The notes beneath the pieces are model-generated. The model saw only the letters and a program-made list of their open reading frames with translations, had not been told where the DNA came from and ran no database searches. From Solenopsis invicta (lineage: Eukaryota; Arthropoda; Insecta; Hymenoptera; Formicidae): a stretch of 64,000 nucleotides of DNA. Both the position numbers and the translations under genes were made by a program. Below are positions 24,819-35,475 of the stretch, piece by piece. The stretch is from the NCBI RefSeq assembly GCF_016802725.1, contig NC_052679.1:23927561-23991560 (forward strand), given 5' to 3'. The first letter of the stretch is position 1; each line of letters begins with the position of its first letter.

Positions 24819-25069
24819 TTACAACGGCGTACTCGAGCCTTTACACAAGGACACGCGGCCATTGAGCGAGCTCACGGGATTATGCTTTTGACAGTGCTCA
24901 TCGGCAGCCTTAATCTTCAACCAACAATCTCTAGCTCTGTCTCCACCTCGTAATCTATGCCTGTCGGTATTGAAATAGCTCTTACGGTAACAGACAAGAT
25001 TAAATTCGGTTCCCCTTCTTTGCGCCGCCACAAAACTAATTGCATTCATAAAGGTATTAATATCCCCGA
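24819..25069 (-). CDS. candidate terminal coding exon, minus strand
   Basis: On the minus strand a pyrimidine-rich acceptor (cttcccctcctgcgtacaattcag) is followed by 83 codons to TAA. The reading uses two bases to complete the first codon and then runs GDINTFMNAISFVAAQRRGT, with a Cys-containing middle (FNLVCYRKSYFNTDRHRLRG) and DCWLKIKAADEHCQKHNP near the end. Composition is balanced and unlike the Arg-rich noise of the CpG blocks. Internal GTAAGA and GTGAGC words could be donors that shorten it. No family is recognised. It would belong to a different gene from the plus-strand exon chain, or sit inside its intron. Confidence 0.25.
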
Positions 25070-26925
25070 CTGAATTGTACGCAGGAGGGGAAGGAAGCTC
25101 GGGTTTCCGAACGGATTATTGGGGTAGCTGGATTTCTGATGCAGTTAATTCGGAGGCTGAGGCGTCTCTTTGGCTTGATTTCCGTGCCTTGGGTTTTCAT
25201 GTACCTCGAAAACGAATTAGCGAAAAGGAAAACGCTATTAAGAAATGTTCGCTGTATAGACTTTAATACGGTTAATATTAAAATTAAGGAATTCGAATTC
25301 CTTTGGAAAATCAAAAGACACAAAATTTAGCATTGTAACCACGCAGGCTTGTGTGTACGTATCGTTTCTTACATTATCTACAAATGGAATTTGAACTTAA
25401 TCGCATTAGCCAAATATCTGCGATCCCCCTCGTGCGTGTTTGCTGATGTTATCGGCTTTTATACGCAGCGGCATTTGCAATGATGGTTTAACTATATCTG
25501 CGTTCATATTGCCAGATATATACGCAGTAAACACGAAGAGGTGAAGAAAGTGTGGAAATGTGGCAGGATAGGCGACGAGTGGTCAACACCGCGTTGCGTG
25601 CGTTGGAATTTCGTCGATGCGTGCGGAAATTACATTGTCGCACGCCAAGTGACCCATTCTATCGATTTTCTCGCTGGTTGGCGTGTGTGTCAGAAACTTT
25701 GACCGCAAGTTTATACTTGACCCGGGGAGCGACGACGAACTCGTATAATGAAGTGAATATTTGACGAGCAAGAAAACGAAGTGGAATATTATGAGTTTTT
25801 CCTCTGGAATACATAAATAACGAATGTGCTAAGTTGGAAAAAAAGTAAGTTTAATGCCGGTTGTGAGTGTTACTGTTTAATTAGTGTTACCATTATTTGC
25901 TTATACACGCCGCTATAACGAATATATATAACATTTTTTTTTAATTTATCAAAATAATTCTTTACGTTAAATTAAATCTGATACCACTAATACATAGAAT
26001 TACAACACGTACATTTGTATGAAGCATTAGATTTTGCGATAACAGTGTCAACAAACTGTTAGCATTTTGTAAATTGTTCAGAGAACCAATAAGTATCTAT
26101 AAAAATATGGAAGGATTGATGTAAAAAGAAATATTCGATATTAAAAGCTTATCGTACAAAAAAATATCTGGAAAAAGATTACGCTATCAAAGAGATTTAA
26201 TACTTTATATTGGGTTTTAATTTATATCCATTGATACATAATTTTTAAAATTGAAATAGGTAATAACGATTATTTATTTTAGATTATACCCTGCCCGCAT
26301 AATGTTATAAATAAATATTACGGAGAGGAAACTTTCAAAGCATTATCTCACGCTCGGATTGTCGATTCCCCTAGCTGTTCCATTTAATTATTATTCGGAA
26401 AGAAATTTCTTGCATTATTGAGGCCCCCTTAAAATATCATTTCTACGCATGAATCGTTTTTTTCGCGTCGAGGCGAGCGTTCGCGATTTTCCTCGGATAG
26501 AAAACGAATTCGCAGGTATCGAAAATCAATGCTTACATTCACCCTGCATTTCTGCGCCACTTCCCTCTGGACCGCACATGCGACTCAGCACACGCACGTG
26601 CAACGTGACGTGGCGAGAGAATAAGTCGGTAGATATCGTAGCAAGAGGTTAAAGCGACTACAAAGCGATCGCGCATGTAATTTGCATAATGCGAGCGTTA
26701 CGATGAAGCGATCGGAATTGGGGAGTGATAACGCAACTAGACTTTGCACGATAAGTGTTTTTTTATCGCTTCTCAAGTGCGGAAACGCTTCCTCGTAATT
26801 GAGCCGACGAACGAGCCAATGTCCCATCGGGACTTCCATCGGGTGTCATCACCATTTCTGTTAGCAGCGTCGTTCCGCGATGAAATCTGGTCGTTCGCTC
26901 GAAGACATTTCAAGACTGAAACCAT
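25070..26925. other. gene-less stretch, mixed composition
   Basis: Short overlapping frames near 25.06-25.33 and 25.55-25.77 kb show no motif. AT-rich at 25.8-26.4 kb; a small CpG-rich patch at 26.45-26.9 kb. Confidence 0.4.
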
Positions 26926-26955
26926 CACGTAAAGCTAACACGTAAAGCTAACACG
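26926..26955. repeat. 13-base direct repeat, two copies
   Basis: cacgtaaagctaa is repeated exactly, followed by cacg from a third start. Confidence 0.9.
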
Positions 26956-27430
26956 AATCTATTCTGAGATCGTTAGTAAGAATTATCGTTAGTGATAGTT
27001 CTGAATGATTGTCTAGCAATTGCTTTTAACGAATAAACAGCCAACATATTACTTTTTAAAAGATATGATTATATCAAAAGATGCCATGTCTTTTTATTGA
27101 GAATGCTGCTTATTGAGAATTACTAATTTTCATATGCAAATATTTTTTTATGAAATTGTGGTAGAGAAGATTTCACACTTAAACTAAGAAACTCTTTAGA
27201 GTCATTTTCTTCTCTGCATTTATTATAGAAAGTTCAGTAATTTTTCAAGTAAAATATCTTCTACTCAATTTGTTCGTGTAATCAACTTTTGACAATTAAA
27301 TTATACTATTATAGTATGTTCATGAATTGCTAGATATTTTTTTAACCACTCTAAATGATGAAAATGATCGGACCCAAAATGATCTTATCAAGAAACTATC
27401 TTTTTTCACATTTTAAATAACTCAAGAGTT
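26956..27430. other. AT-rich gene-less stretch
   Basis: Nothing supported. Confidence 0.5.
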
Positions 27431-27492
27431 ATTTTAAAATCATTTAAAATTAAAATATCAAATTTTATTTAAATTTTAAATGATTTTAAAAT
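27431..27492. repeat. perfect AT-rich inverted repeat, 21-base arms
   Basis: attttaaaatcatttaaaat at the left recurs in perfect reverse complement at 27472-27492 across a 20-base loop. It could form a stable hairpin. Its low complexity makes function doubtful. Confidence 0.85.
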
Positions 27493-28600
27493 ATACATAT
27501 ATTATATGAAATGATTATTTATATGACAGTATCTTTCGCGTATAAATTCTCAATTTAAATTTGGTGCGCAAATATCCGCAAGTCAAGTTATCAAATCATC
27601 ATAACGACGTTGAAGCATTTCAGTGACATAACATATTAAGGAGGAGGAAATATCCCCGGAAACGTAATTTCAAGAAACTTGCCTACAAATATCCGACAGC
27701 GCCTCAGTTAACAAGTATACGCGTAGCCGATGTCAGATTCCCCGTCAGTTTCATCCAGTAAAGTGACTGGCGGGAGGATGCGATAATTATCTATTGGGAA
27801 TTTGGATGTGTCAGAAGGGGAGAGTGATGTCAAGAGACTAATAGAAGGATAAGACACGTATCAAGCAGTAGGTACTCAGACTTGTCTAGTTCCGTGTAAT
27901 ATATGTATAATATATTGCGTGCGTATTTCAAGAGTTACCTTACAAAATAAGTTTTCGCAGCACTAAAAATTTGGATGACACATGGCATTCTTGCGTTTTA
28001 TAATCTTATCGCGAGTTTGCAGCGTAAAAAAAATCGAATTTTACAAAAAAAAACTTTTCTATATGTTGATATAAAAACAGCATCTCTTCCAAGAGATTCA
28101 ATGTTGTCTTGCTCGCACATAACTTTTAAAGTAAATTCTGTTCCAAATTTATTATTTTTTAAAAGTAAGCACTTACGAAATAATAATTTTTGAATAAAAT
28201 TAGACATTCTGAGATTAATTTAAAGTGAAAATAGAAAATTCAGAATAAAAATAGAATATTTACAAAATATTTTTACAAAATTTTCACTATTTACAAAAAC
28301 GACACGTTGAGTCGAACATGAGTTACTAGTCCGATTCGAATATTTAGAATGACGTTTCACATTTATAATGACTTACCTTTCTAACGGTATTCATTTCATT
28401 GTATGGTTGGTTAGCTATACTTATCCGAAACATTAAAACGGCAAAGATTTAAAGATTGCTATTGAGTACACACGAGGAGCATATAAGTGTTAATAATTCA
28501 AAATAAAGAGAGGCATAATATCGCTACGCGATAAAAGATTCTCGAAAATTTCTACCGTCTTTGTAACATATATTCTCGAGGATACAGATTTAGAATAATC
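27493..28600. other. AT-rich stretch with one strong minus-strand donor word
   Basis: A perfect minus-strand donor context (gaaag followed by GTAAGT) lies at about 28371-28380, six codons after an ATG (MNTVRK). Nothing upstream or downstream supports an exon. Otherwise AT-rich. Confidence 0.3.
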
Positions 28601-29196
28601 GAGGTATAGGATCGTCGGTTGCGCGAAATCAAAGGGGCGATGCGCCATCGGTTGCGCTATCCGAAGCCGTTCACCTATCGAATATCGTTTGATCTTAGGG
28701 TAAGTGCCCGCGGCGGCATGCGGGGCGATATTTGCGCGTATAGTCGTGGGTGCGACGTAAACTCTACGAAACGAGGGCTTTGTATATTAGGCTCGCGCCG
28801 GTAATTACACCCCTGCAGAATCTACGCTGACAATGTGGCGGTGGCGCGCCGTTGAACGTCTAGCACGGGGGATGAGCGGGTGTATCGGGCCATCTAATGG
28901 AATGCCGTCTAGTCTTTGGCCGGCTGGCTAGAGCATTGACGCGCGTCCCTCCGAGCAGGCTCCACGCGGAATATCAAAATCAATTACTGGATTATTCTGC
29001 AAACCCATTAACAAACCTTGTCCCGGCGAGCGATGATTAAATCGTCAATGTTCGCCCGGCCATTGAATCCGCATTCGAGCCAAACGCGTTGATTTTGAAG
29101 CCCACGCACCGTATCGAAAAAATTAAAAACGTATCGATTTTCTCCGCGAGTTGTTTTTAATTAACAATTGACGTTTGCTGCAATTTCGCCGATCTT

Positions 29197-29197
<1 letters not shown>
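28601..29197. promoter_or_regulatory. CpG-rich patch, possible conserved noncoding block
   Basis: GC- and CpG-rich DNA with scattered TAATCC/GGATTA and ATTA-type words (for example tcaattactggattattctg) that recall homeodomain-binding sites. No good frame. A GTAAGT at 28680 follows a short frame but is out of phase with the plus-strand exon chain. A regulatory role is inference from composition alone. Confidence 0.2.

Positions 29198-29248
<51 letters not shown>
29198..29248. repeat. (GA)25 microsatellite
   Basis: An uninterrupted GA run of about 50 bases; frames across it read Ser-Leu or Arg-Glu repeats and are not coding. Confidence 0.97.
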
Positions 29249-29254
<6 letters not shown>

Positions 29255-30682
29255 GCGAGCCGACGTAATTAAGGTATCTAATTGTGAGTTGACGGCACGT
29301 GGATGGGAGAATCGATGATTAGCGCAGAACGGACGATATGCGACAATACCTGTATAAATCTGATTAATCCCGCGTCTCATTGTCAGTCGTTCGCCTCGGT
29401 TTTTTTCTTACGTAATTACGAGATTCCTATCCGGCCATTGGGCGTGACGGTGATGTCAGTTGGAAGCATCGCGGCGAATTCGACGAGAAGGTGTAGTATT
29501 CTCGTGCATCGTATCTTGATTTCGATCTAATCTCGTCCAAGGATTATGAGGATTATACTGGAGGGCTCTGTAGAAGCGATGATTCGCCACGCACGAGATA
29601 AGTGACCGAGCGGTTTTATCGGCATCACCTTAATCGTAGCGCGCAGGAGCCAAGTCATGTTCTTTGTTAGGTCCTACGATCTCGGTGATCTCGAATCTTT
29701 TTTCGACGCACGCGCGCGCGCCTGTTTTTGCCAAAAATGAGAAACGACGGTCACGGTCGCGTCACTCGAGATAATTATTCGCTGGAGATTTAGTTGAGTA
29801 ACGGAAGGACCGATTAAATATGTATAACGCGGTGTAATATCGCGATAACACGGAATTTTATATTTTTGTATAAAAATTTATTTTACGAGCGACGTATTTT
29901 TTGTTAAAATTTTCTCGTTGCAATTCTTTTCGAGCGCTTACGAAGCGATATGATTATGACTCAAATGTAATGTTGGCTGAACGACATTAACAATTCGACA
30001 CGCCTCCCCACACGTCGACTTTCATGGAAATTCGAGGAAAAATTCGAGGGCCGTTCGACGACCGTCGGCTGTGTGCGAATCCATACCATTTGCGATTACA
30101 GATTGCACATAGGTAGCTCAGTTGCTGGGGAACCGTTATCGGCTTATAAGAGGATAAATGTCGAATCCTGGATGGAGATGGCCGTATCCTACAGACTGGT
30201 GTAGATCCGCGTCGTTTACTGGTGTACGCCATTGGGTATTGATTGAACGGGAGGTAAGGCCGGGGAGTTTGGAAACTGTCGGTAGGGCTGTGGCGAAAGG
30301 GGGTGCGAAGGAAGGGGTGAAAATGACTACTACCACTTTGGTCGGGATGCCCGGCATTATCATTTACCATCGAAGGGCACGGAATATACTTAAACTTGAT
30401 ATATATCCCCTCGAAGATAATATACAGCCTTCGTCCTTGTGAATCATGCAGAATTTGTTGTTACACTTGAATGAAAAAGGCATATCACGGCAACTGGAAA
30501 TTCGAGTACAAATAGCTCATCAATTATACATTGTAAAATTGTAATAAAAACAATAAAATGGAGAGCTTAGAAAAAAACAATAAATAGATTATATATGAAC
30601 TAAGAAAATACAATAACTATTCGTTGGATAACTACAGAAAAATAAATACAAACGTGGGCTACGATAAAAATGAGATTTTTAA
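29249..30682. other. CpG-rich then mixed stretch with overlapping frames
   Basis: At 29987-30370 a 127-codon minus-strand frame overlaps a 75-codon minus-strand frame (30136-30363) and a 94-codon plus-strand frame. All three are open at once, which is more like skewed composition than coding. The plus strand has a possible short exon ending at GTAAGG (30255) in a phase that does not fit. From 30.45 kb it is AT-rich. Confidence 0.3.
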
Positions 30683-30829
30683 GAATAATTATAAGAACAA
30701 TGGCACAGTCATAGTTTAGCATTCTAAGTGCTGGGAATTAGAACTCGGGATTCTCCGTTCTTATTCTTAGTACTTATAGTTAGTATGTTATACTATGATT
30801 GCGCTCTATTGTTCCTATAATTATTCTGA
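30683..30829. mobile_element. palindromic element, about 147 bases
   Basis: The left edge (gaataattataagaacaat) recurs in reverse complement at the right edge (attgttcctataattattc), and inner words (agtcatagtttagca against its partner) continue the pairing. No target duplication is clear. Confidence 0.65.
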
Positions 30830-30927
30830 CTATATATGAATACTTAATCAGTCTTACGGCCGCATATATATGTACATCAAATAATCTCAATGAAAAAAGT
30901 ATTATTGATGCAAAAAGTGTATTATAC

Positions 30928-31071
30928 ACTGAGAAAAAATGTCGTTAATTTGACTAAATTGTTCAACTTGATTTTAGTTCAGGTGTTTATGCATTTAACT
31001 TACATAAATATTTGAATTGAAGAAATTGAATCAAGATGAAAAATTTAGTCTAGTTAACAACTTTTCTCAGT
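30928..31071. mobile_element. palindromic MITE with ACTGAGAAAA ends
   Basis: Terminal inverted repeats ACTGAGAAAA and TTTTCTCAGT enclose arms that pair over about 60 bases (gactaaattgttcaacttgatt against its right-arm partner). It lies next to another palindrome on the left and a MITE family copy 300 bases to the right. No coding frame. Confidence 0.78.
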
Positions 31072-31377
31072 AAATGATTAACAACTATTAGTATTATAGA
31101 TATGCAATACACACGCGCGCGCATATCTCATTAAACAAAACTAAAAAAGTTTAATTGTCATATCTTATTTGTACGTTTATTTAACTGCGTAATGTAGTTA
31201 AGTCGTTATTTCACCATCAGTTAATAGCGTACATAAATTATTGCAGTAACTACACTTTCTTAGTATTTAGTACTGCTTTAGTGTTTATTACTTCGTAAAA
31301 CTAATAACATACACTTACATTTCATAGTTGTTAAATTACAGTTGCCACATATAGTGATAAATACTTTCGCGAGCTTA

Positions 31378-31601
31378 CACAGAAAAAATTTAGTATCAAA
31401 TCAACAATTTATTGTTTCGTATATAAGAATATAAAATCTTCTTGAAAGAATTTATAATCTTAAACAGATATAATTTGCTTACGTGAAGAAAAAAAATTTC
31501 TTTATGTAAGCAAATTATGCCTGTTTAAGCAAGAAGATTTTATATTCTTGCTTATATATGAATCAATGAATTGTTGATTTAATATTAAATCTTTTTCTGT
31601 G
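31378..31601. mobile_element. MITE family copy 2 (TA-flanked)
   Basis: TA on both flanks and the same ends as copy 1 (CACAGAAAAAATTT, TTTTTCTGTG). The interior matches copy 1 in order: a caacaatttattgtttc word, a long internal inverted repeat, and the matching right arm. It is about 20 bases shorter than copy 1. Confidence 0.9.
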
Positions 31602-31613
31602 TAGTGAGATAAT

Positions 31614-31799
31614 ATGTACGGTTACTGTACGTTAATGTCGCATTTAACGATATTGTTAATAGTTCAAACAATTTTCTGTCATGAAGATAAATACTGCTTA
31701 ACAATTCAAGTCGTCGTTTTAAAAATGAGTAGTGAAGTGAATGTTCGTGAAATATTGAAGAAAAGAGTTAAAGAAAATATGCTAAACCAGCGGTTCTAA
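31614..31799 (+). CDS. 61-codon frame with signal-peptide-like start
   Basis: ATG at 31614, ten bases after the MITE. The N-terminus is hydrophobic (LMSHLTILLIVQTIF) and ends in CHE, as a secretory signal might. The rest is charged, with a KKR site near the C-terminus that could be a dibasic cleavage site. The DNA is AT-rich, where a 61-codon frame can arise by chance, and the Kozak context is ordinary. A secreted small peptide is possible but unproven. Confidence 0.13.
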   Translation: MYGYCTLMSHLTILLIVQTIFCHEDKYCLTIQVVVLKMSSEVNVREILKKRVKENMLNQRF

Positions 31800-32026
31800 G
31801 AGTTTGATATCGCAGACGCCATAACCCAATCTTCGTCACCTGTAATTTGCATTGAAACACCTGCTTGCCTGATTATGGCCCTTTAGGCCGATATATGCTG
31901 ATTGACCTACACGTCTGCAGCGTCGACGGATTATATTGGCCAGGGATTTTTCGAGATAAGCAATTTTTTTTCCTTTTTTTCAAAATTGCTTCGCACATGC
32001 TCTCGTCACACGCGAGTGCATGCGCA

Positions 32027-32029
<3 letters not shown>

Positions 32030-32065
<36 letters not shown>
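32030..32065. repeat. (AT)18 microsatellite
   Basis: An uninterrupted AT run. Confidence 0.96.
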
Positions 32066-32067
<2 letters not shown>

Positions 32068-32640
32068 TTTAAAATTTTACGCGAGCGGGAGGAGAATATC
32101 TAAAGGGTATCTGCGATATATTTCAAGAGCAGCTTCGAATGCATTGCCCGTTTCTCTTCCCATGACGTTCGAGCGACAACAAATCACTCTCCGCGCAAAT
32201 CACTCTCCTCGTTCGCGCGTAAAAATAGAATGAGTAAACGCTACGCAACGTGTCGCCGTCCAGCCGGAGGCTGGTTAGTACAGTTCACGGGGCGCGCGGG
32301 TGCGCGAAAGAAGAAATCGTTTAAAGCTCGAGGCCGTGGTGCAACACGCGCGTCAGAGCGAAATCCGCTTATTCATATCGCGCTGTTGCGCTTAAACCGC
32401 GCGGCTCGCTCGGAAAAGCACGCGTCGAATGCATTTAAGCTGCGCGCCGCTCCGGGTACGTCGCCGTGAAAAACCACCGTGGCCGCGGCGCGGCGGTTAG
32501 TCCCATGTGCGTAAAACACAAGCGCGATAACGGCGAGAGCTCTAAATTAACGAGCGGCTCCGCGTTGCGTTGCGACGTAAAATTTCGGTGCGCTCATGAA
32601 AATATGCTCGCGCACGCATATATAGCGTCACATAAAGCCC
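32066..32640. other. CpG-rich block
   Basis: Short Arg- and Ala-rich frames only. A 16-base near-repeat (gcaaatcactctcc) occurs twice at about 32177-32210. Confidence 0.4.
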
Positions 32641-33084
32641 TCAAGATCGCGATGGCTCCAGTGTACACCGTACGTGTAAATGAAAATTGCACGTGATAAT
32701 ACGGGAATATATTTCTATTTTTATATTTTTTTTATCTCTCGTGTGTATCTTCGGGTTTTTTTTTGCGGAATTCCATGACTGCAACTCTTTCCGCAATTGG
32801 TCTATAAAGGCTGATCGAATCGAAATATATTTGATTGCCGTTATGTGTTCTCTTGTGTCGGCCATCTTCTCTTTCGCTTCGCTCAAATCATTTTTGTGGA
32901 ATTCACGGGCAAACGGTTGGTGATTTATCGGAGCTTGATTGCGAGGCGGATTTCGGTCAGTCAATGAAAACCAGACTGTCTGGTCGTCCTTAATTCCGGA
33001 ACTCGCTCGCCGGAAAGGTATATACGCGTCTGCGTTTATATTCATTAAAGCGGTACCCATTTCAAACCGTCTGGAAGACCGCAA
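32641..33084 (-). CDS. 147-codon minus-strand frame, unassigned
   Basis: One of the longest frames in DNA that is not extremely GC-rich. The reading includes MGTALMNINADAYIPFRRAS near the start and a charged stretch (NDLSEAKEKMADTREH) in the middle. No signal peptide, membrane segment or known motif is visible. A plus-strand frame overlaps part of it. No convincing splice acceptor defines its start. I cannot tell a real exon from a chance frame. Confidence 0.18.
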   Translation of the reverse strand: MRSSRRFEMGTALMNINADAYIPFRRASSGIKDDQTVWFSLTDRNPPRNQAPINHQPFAREFHKNDLSEAKEKMADTREHITAIKYISIRSAFIDQLRKELQSWNSAKKNPKIHTRDKKNIKIEIYSRIITCNFHLHVRCTLEPSRS

Positions 33085-33490
33085 AGTTACCCGGAAACGG
33101 TTGGGTGCTGCTTAATTCCAGAAAATGGCCTCTCATTCTCGACTTGAAATCTCCAATCTAATACGACTGGACCATAAATACGTGACTGCTAAATTCACGA
33201 GCTAAGGCGAATACGCCCCGAGGAGCAGCCTCACCCGCGTTACATTATGCCCCCAGTCACGTTCGAAATATTTACGTGGAAAAATTCGAACGCGGTAGAT
33301 TTTCCAGAACGCGGTATTGTCTCCCACTTCTTTTTTCAATCTCGAATATTTCGCATGAAAATTTAAGACGAGGTATTGCGTTTGTAAATTTTACTTTTGA
33401 AAAAAAATTATTTATCGTATTTATAGTCATAGTTGCAATCGTCGTTCAATTTGTGTGGTAGGGAAAAGAATTTTTCTTTTCAAATTTTTA
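33085..33490. other. gene-less stretch
   Basis: Moderately CpG-rich to 33.35 kb, then AT-rich. Nothing supported. Confidence 0.4.
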
Positions 33491-33774
33491 TCATTCTTCG
33501 CGAATTTCAATTGGAAAATTTGCGCTTGCTGTATCGGAATAATGGTGGAAACATGCGCCGTAGTATCTGGATGAAAACTCATCGTCGCATTTCGACATGG
33601 TATCTGCGGTTCCGTAACCGGAATCCCACATATGGAGGAACGAACCCTCTAATACGATCTCGCATTCCCGGTGATTAAGCAGAAACACTGAGCTTACCGT
33701 ATTTCCGTAGTGCTTGTCGTTGGTTTCCAATGTTTCCATGTGCGGTGACTGTAGCCACCTGGAGCCAACGTTGA
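33491..33774 (-). CDS. candidate coding exon, minus strand
   Basis: On the minus strand a good acceptor (cactctccccgtgtttgagcaatcgcag, quoted in part) precedes a frame that takes two bases and then reads NVGSRWLQSPHMETLETNDK, continuing uninterrupted to a TGA. The downstream half holds many Asp, Glu, His and Tyr residues (MSKCDDEFSSRYYGACFHHY), unlike composition noise. A GTAAGC donor at 33692-33697 falls on a codon boundary and would give a 77-base exon of 25 codons plus two bases. Without it the exon is terminal. The protein is not recognised. Confidence 0.27.
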
Positions 33775-34131
33775 CTGCGATTGCTCAAACACGGGGAGAG
33801 TGATTGGGCAGTACACCTATTATGCTAAAGTTATAATTGGTTGTTAGTTATCGTAGCCGTTACGTGGGTAGTTAGTTCTTGGTTCTCAGCTTCCGAGTAC
33901 GGGCAACGGAATTAATTGCCGTTAACTTAATAGGAGGTTATGCAAACAATTTCGTAGGCACTAAACGAGATATAGGAGGAAATATTCTGTTTCTTTGTAG
34001 ATTATTTTTCCATCGTTTGCACACTGTTGGAAAATTTATGTACTCTTGTGAAAAAATCTGCAGGTTAAAGTTTTTGTATTAAGTAATGGACATATTTGTG
34101 TGTAAATTTAACACATGTCTGCTCTGTTAAC
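33775..34131. other. gene-less stretch
   Basis: Nothing supported beyond a 67-codon plus-strand frame without motifs. Confidence 0.4.
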
Positions 34132-34286
34132 TGAACTTAACAGATATAAAATGTAGAATTGTGAAAGTGATTTAAAAAATATGTTAAAGTGACACGATTT
34201 GCACGTATTTATTAAATATTGTGTCGCTTTAATATATTTTTTTAATCATTTTAATAATTTTATTTTTTGTATCCGTTAAAATTTAC
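34132..34286. repeat. imperfect hairpin, arms about 70 bases
   Basis: gtgatttaaaaaatatgtta plus aagtgacacgattt on the left pairs with aaatattgtgtcgcttt and following bases on the right. The pairing continues outward over ttaacagatata. The outer limits, perhaps to 34.56 kb, are unclear. It is probably a degraded MITE. Confidence 0.65.
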
Positions 34287-35090
34287 AGAAAAAGAGTGTT
34301 GACGTTACGCTATAACAGGAGTGGGGATAACTGTGCCATACTTTTTTTGCTATTCTTCTGTTAATTTCATCATAAAAATTATGTTAATCAAGTAACTTTG
34401 AATTACGATGAAGATTACATTCCTTTTTTTATTGAGTTATTAACGCAGTATTAATGTTATCTTTTAACACGTTCAGGTTATGCTAAATTAACACAAAAGT
34501 TTGAGTGGACTGTTTGGAACATATGATTTATGTTAAATTAAACACAACTTTTGCAACTGTGTATTATTTTAATTTGAAATTTGCTTATCGGCGATATCGC
34601 TGCACGCATTTGAGGAAAAGAGCACATCGCGTGATAATAAAATTAATCAAATATTACTTCTCTGAAATTCATAGAATTTAATGAAATTGCATCCGATGAA
34701 ATCCGCGTTATCGTTCAACACTTCTTGATTATCTAACGAAAAAACGAAAGAAAAATAAAAACGGCACGGTGTTTCCTAAAATAACAGTAGCACGCTCTTC
34801 TCCGCGGTGACCAGTTTTAATTTCTGCAACTTGACGCAGACAACGCGACGGTTTTAAATCAGGAGAGGACATAATCCGCGTTATGTGCGCTTTTATTGCC
34901 GACTGCACCATGGGAGCCGAAACTTTTAGTGTAGCATCGTAATTAAACATTAACGATGCGCGTTGTTGAAAAAAAAAACCAAAAGTTTTTCTTTTCTTTC
35001 TTTCTTTTTTAATTTCGGTGCTCCCGAATATTACACCAGCCAGCGCGGCGCCGGCGCGGGCGTATCGCGAAGTTATGCAACTAGCCTCCC
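34287..35090. other. AT-rich, becoming balanced after 34.75 kb
   Basis: A 121-codon minus-strand frame at 34729-35094 has no motif and begins in a CpG-rich zone. Confidence 0.35.
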
Positions 35091-35405
35091 TCATACGACG
35101 TCAGCCGCATATAGTTCAACGGAGCGTGTGAAAACGCGTTGTGCGATCAATCCGTCTTTCGTATAATCATCAAATATCCTCGATAACACATCTTTCCACT
35201 CTGCACGTCGCGAAATAACATCGCGACCCGCGATTATATATCGAGACCCGAAGCACTTGGGGCTTGTAGCGGCCGGGAAGATACGGGAGCGCATATCGAA
35301 TCTATCCCTAGAAACGGCCGCAGGACGAAATTGGGGGGGAAGTTTAAGGGATGACTCACCGCTCACCCTCCACAGCTGACACAGAACTTTGCCGTTCTCT
35401 CTTCT
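35091..35405 (-). CDS. 104-codon minus-strand frame, unassigned
   Basis: Open from a TAA at about 35406 to TGA at 35091, with no upstream ATG; it includes NGKVLCQLWRVSGESSLKLP and, near the end, EWKDVLSRIFDDYTKDGLIA. Balanced acidic, basic and aromatic content makes it more protein-like than its neighbours. It overlaps, in another frame, the possible 5' exon at 35360-35475, so both cannot be coding as drawn. The pyrimidine content upstream is poor. Confidence 0.17.
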   Translation of the reverse strand, partial: RRENGKVLCQLWRVSGESSLKLPPQFRPAAVSRDRFDMRSRIFPAATSPKCFGSRYIIAGRDVISRRAEWKDVLSRIFDDYTKDGLIAQRVFTRSVELYAADVV

Positions 35406-35475
35406 TTATACGCGTACACATAAATTTCTTTTTCTCGGCGATACACACGGAATGACAAACGAGAATCGCTTTCAT
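35360..35475 (-). CDS. possible 5' coding exon with short hydrophobic N-terminus
   Basis: ATG at 35475 gives 38 codons plus two bases up to a good donor (gagcg followed by GTGAGT). The start MKAILVCHSVCIA resembles a short signal peptide, followed by a basic segment. If not spliced the frame stops at once, so the donor is needed. No downstream minus-strand exon in matching phase was identified. Confidence 0.15.

Noticed and set aside
29987..30370. 127-codon minus-strand frame
   Set aside because: Three frames on two strands are open over the same bases, pointing to composition rather than coding; no motif.
33600..33760. Loose resemblance to 5S rRNA words (gattaagcag, gagctt)
   Set aside because: The 5S internal promoter and overall order are absent.
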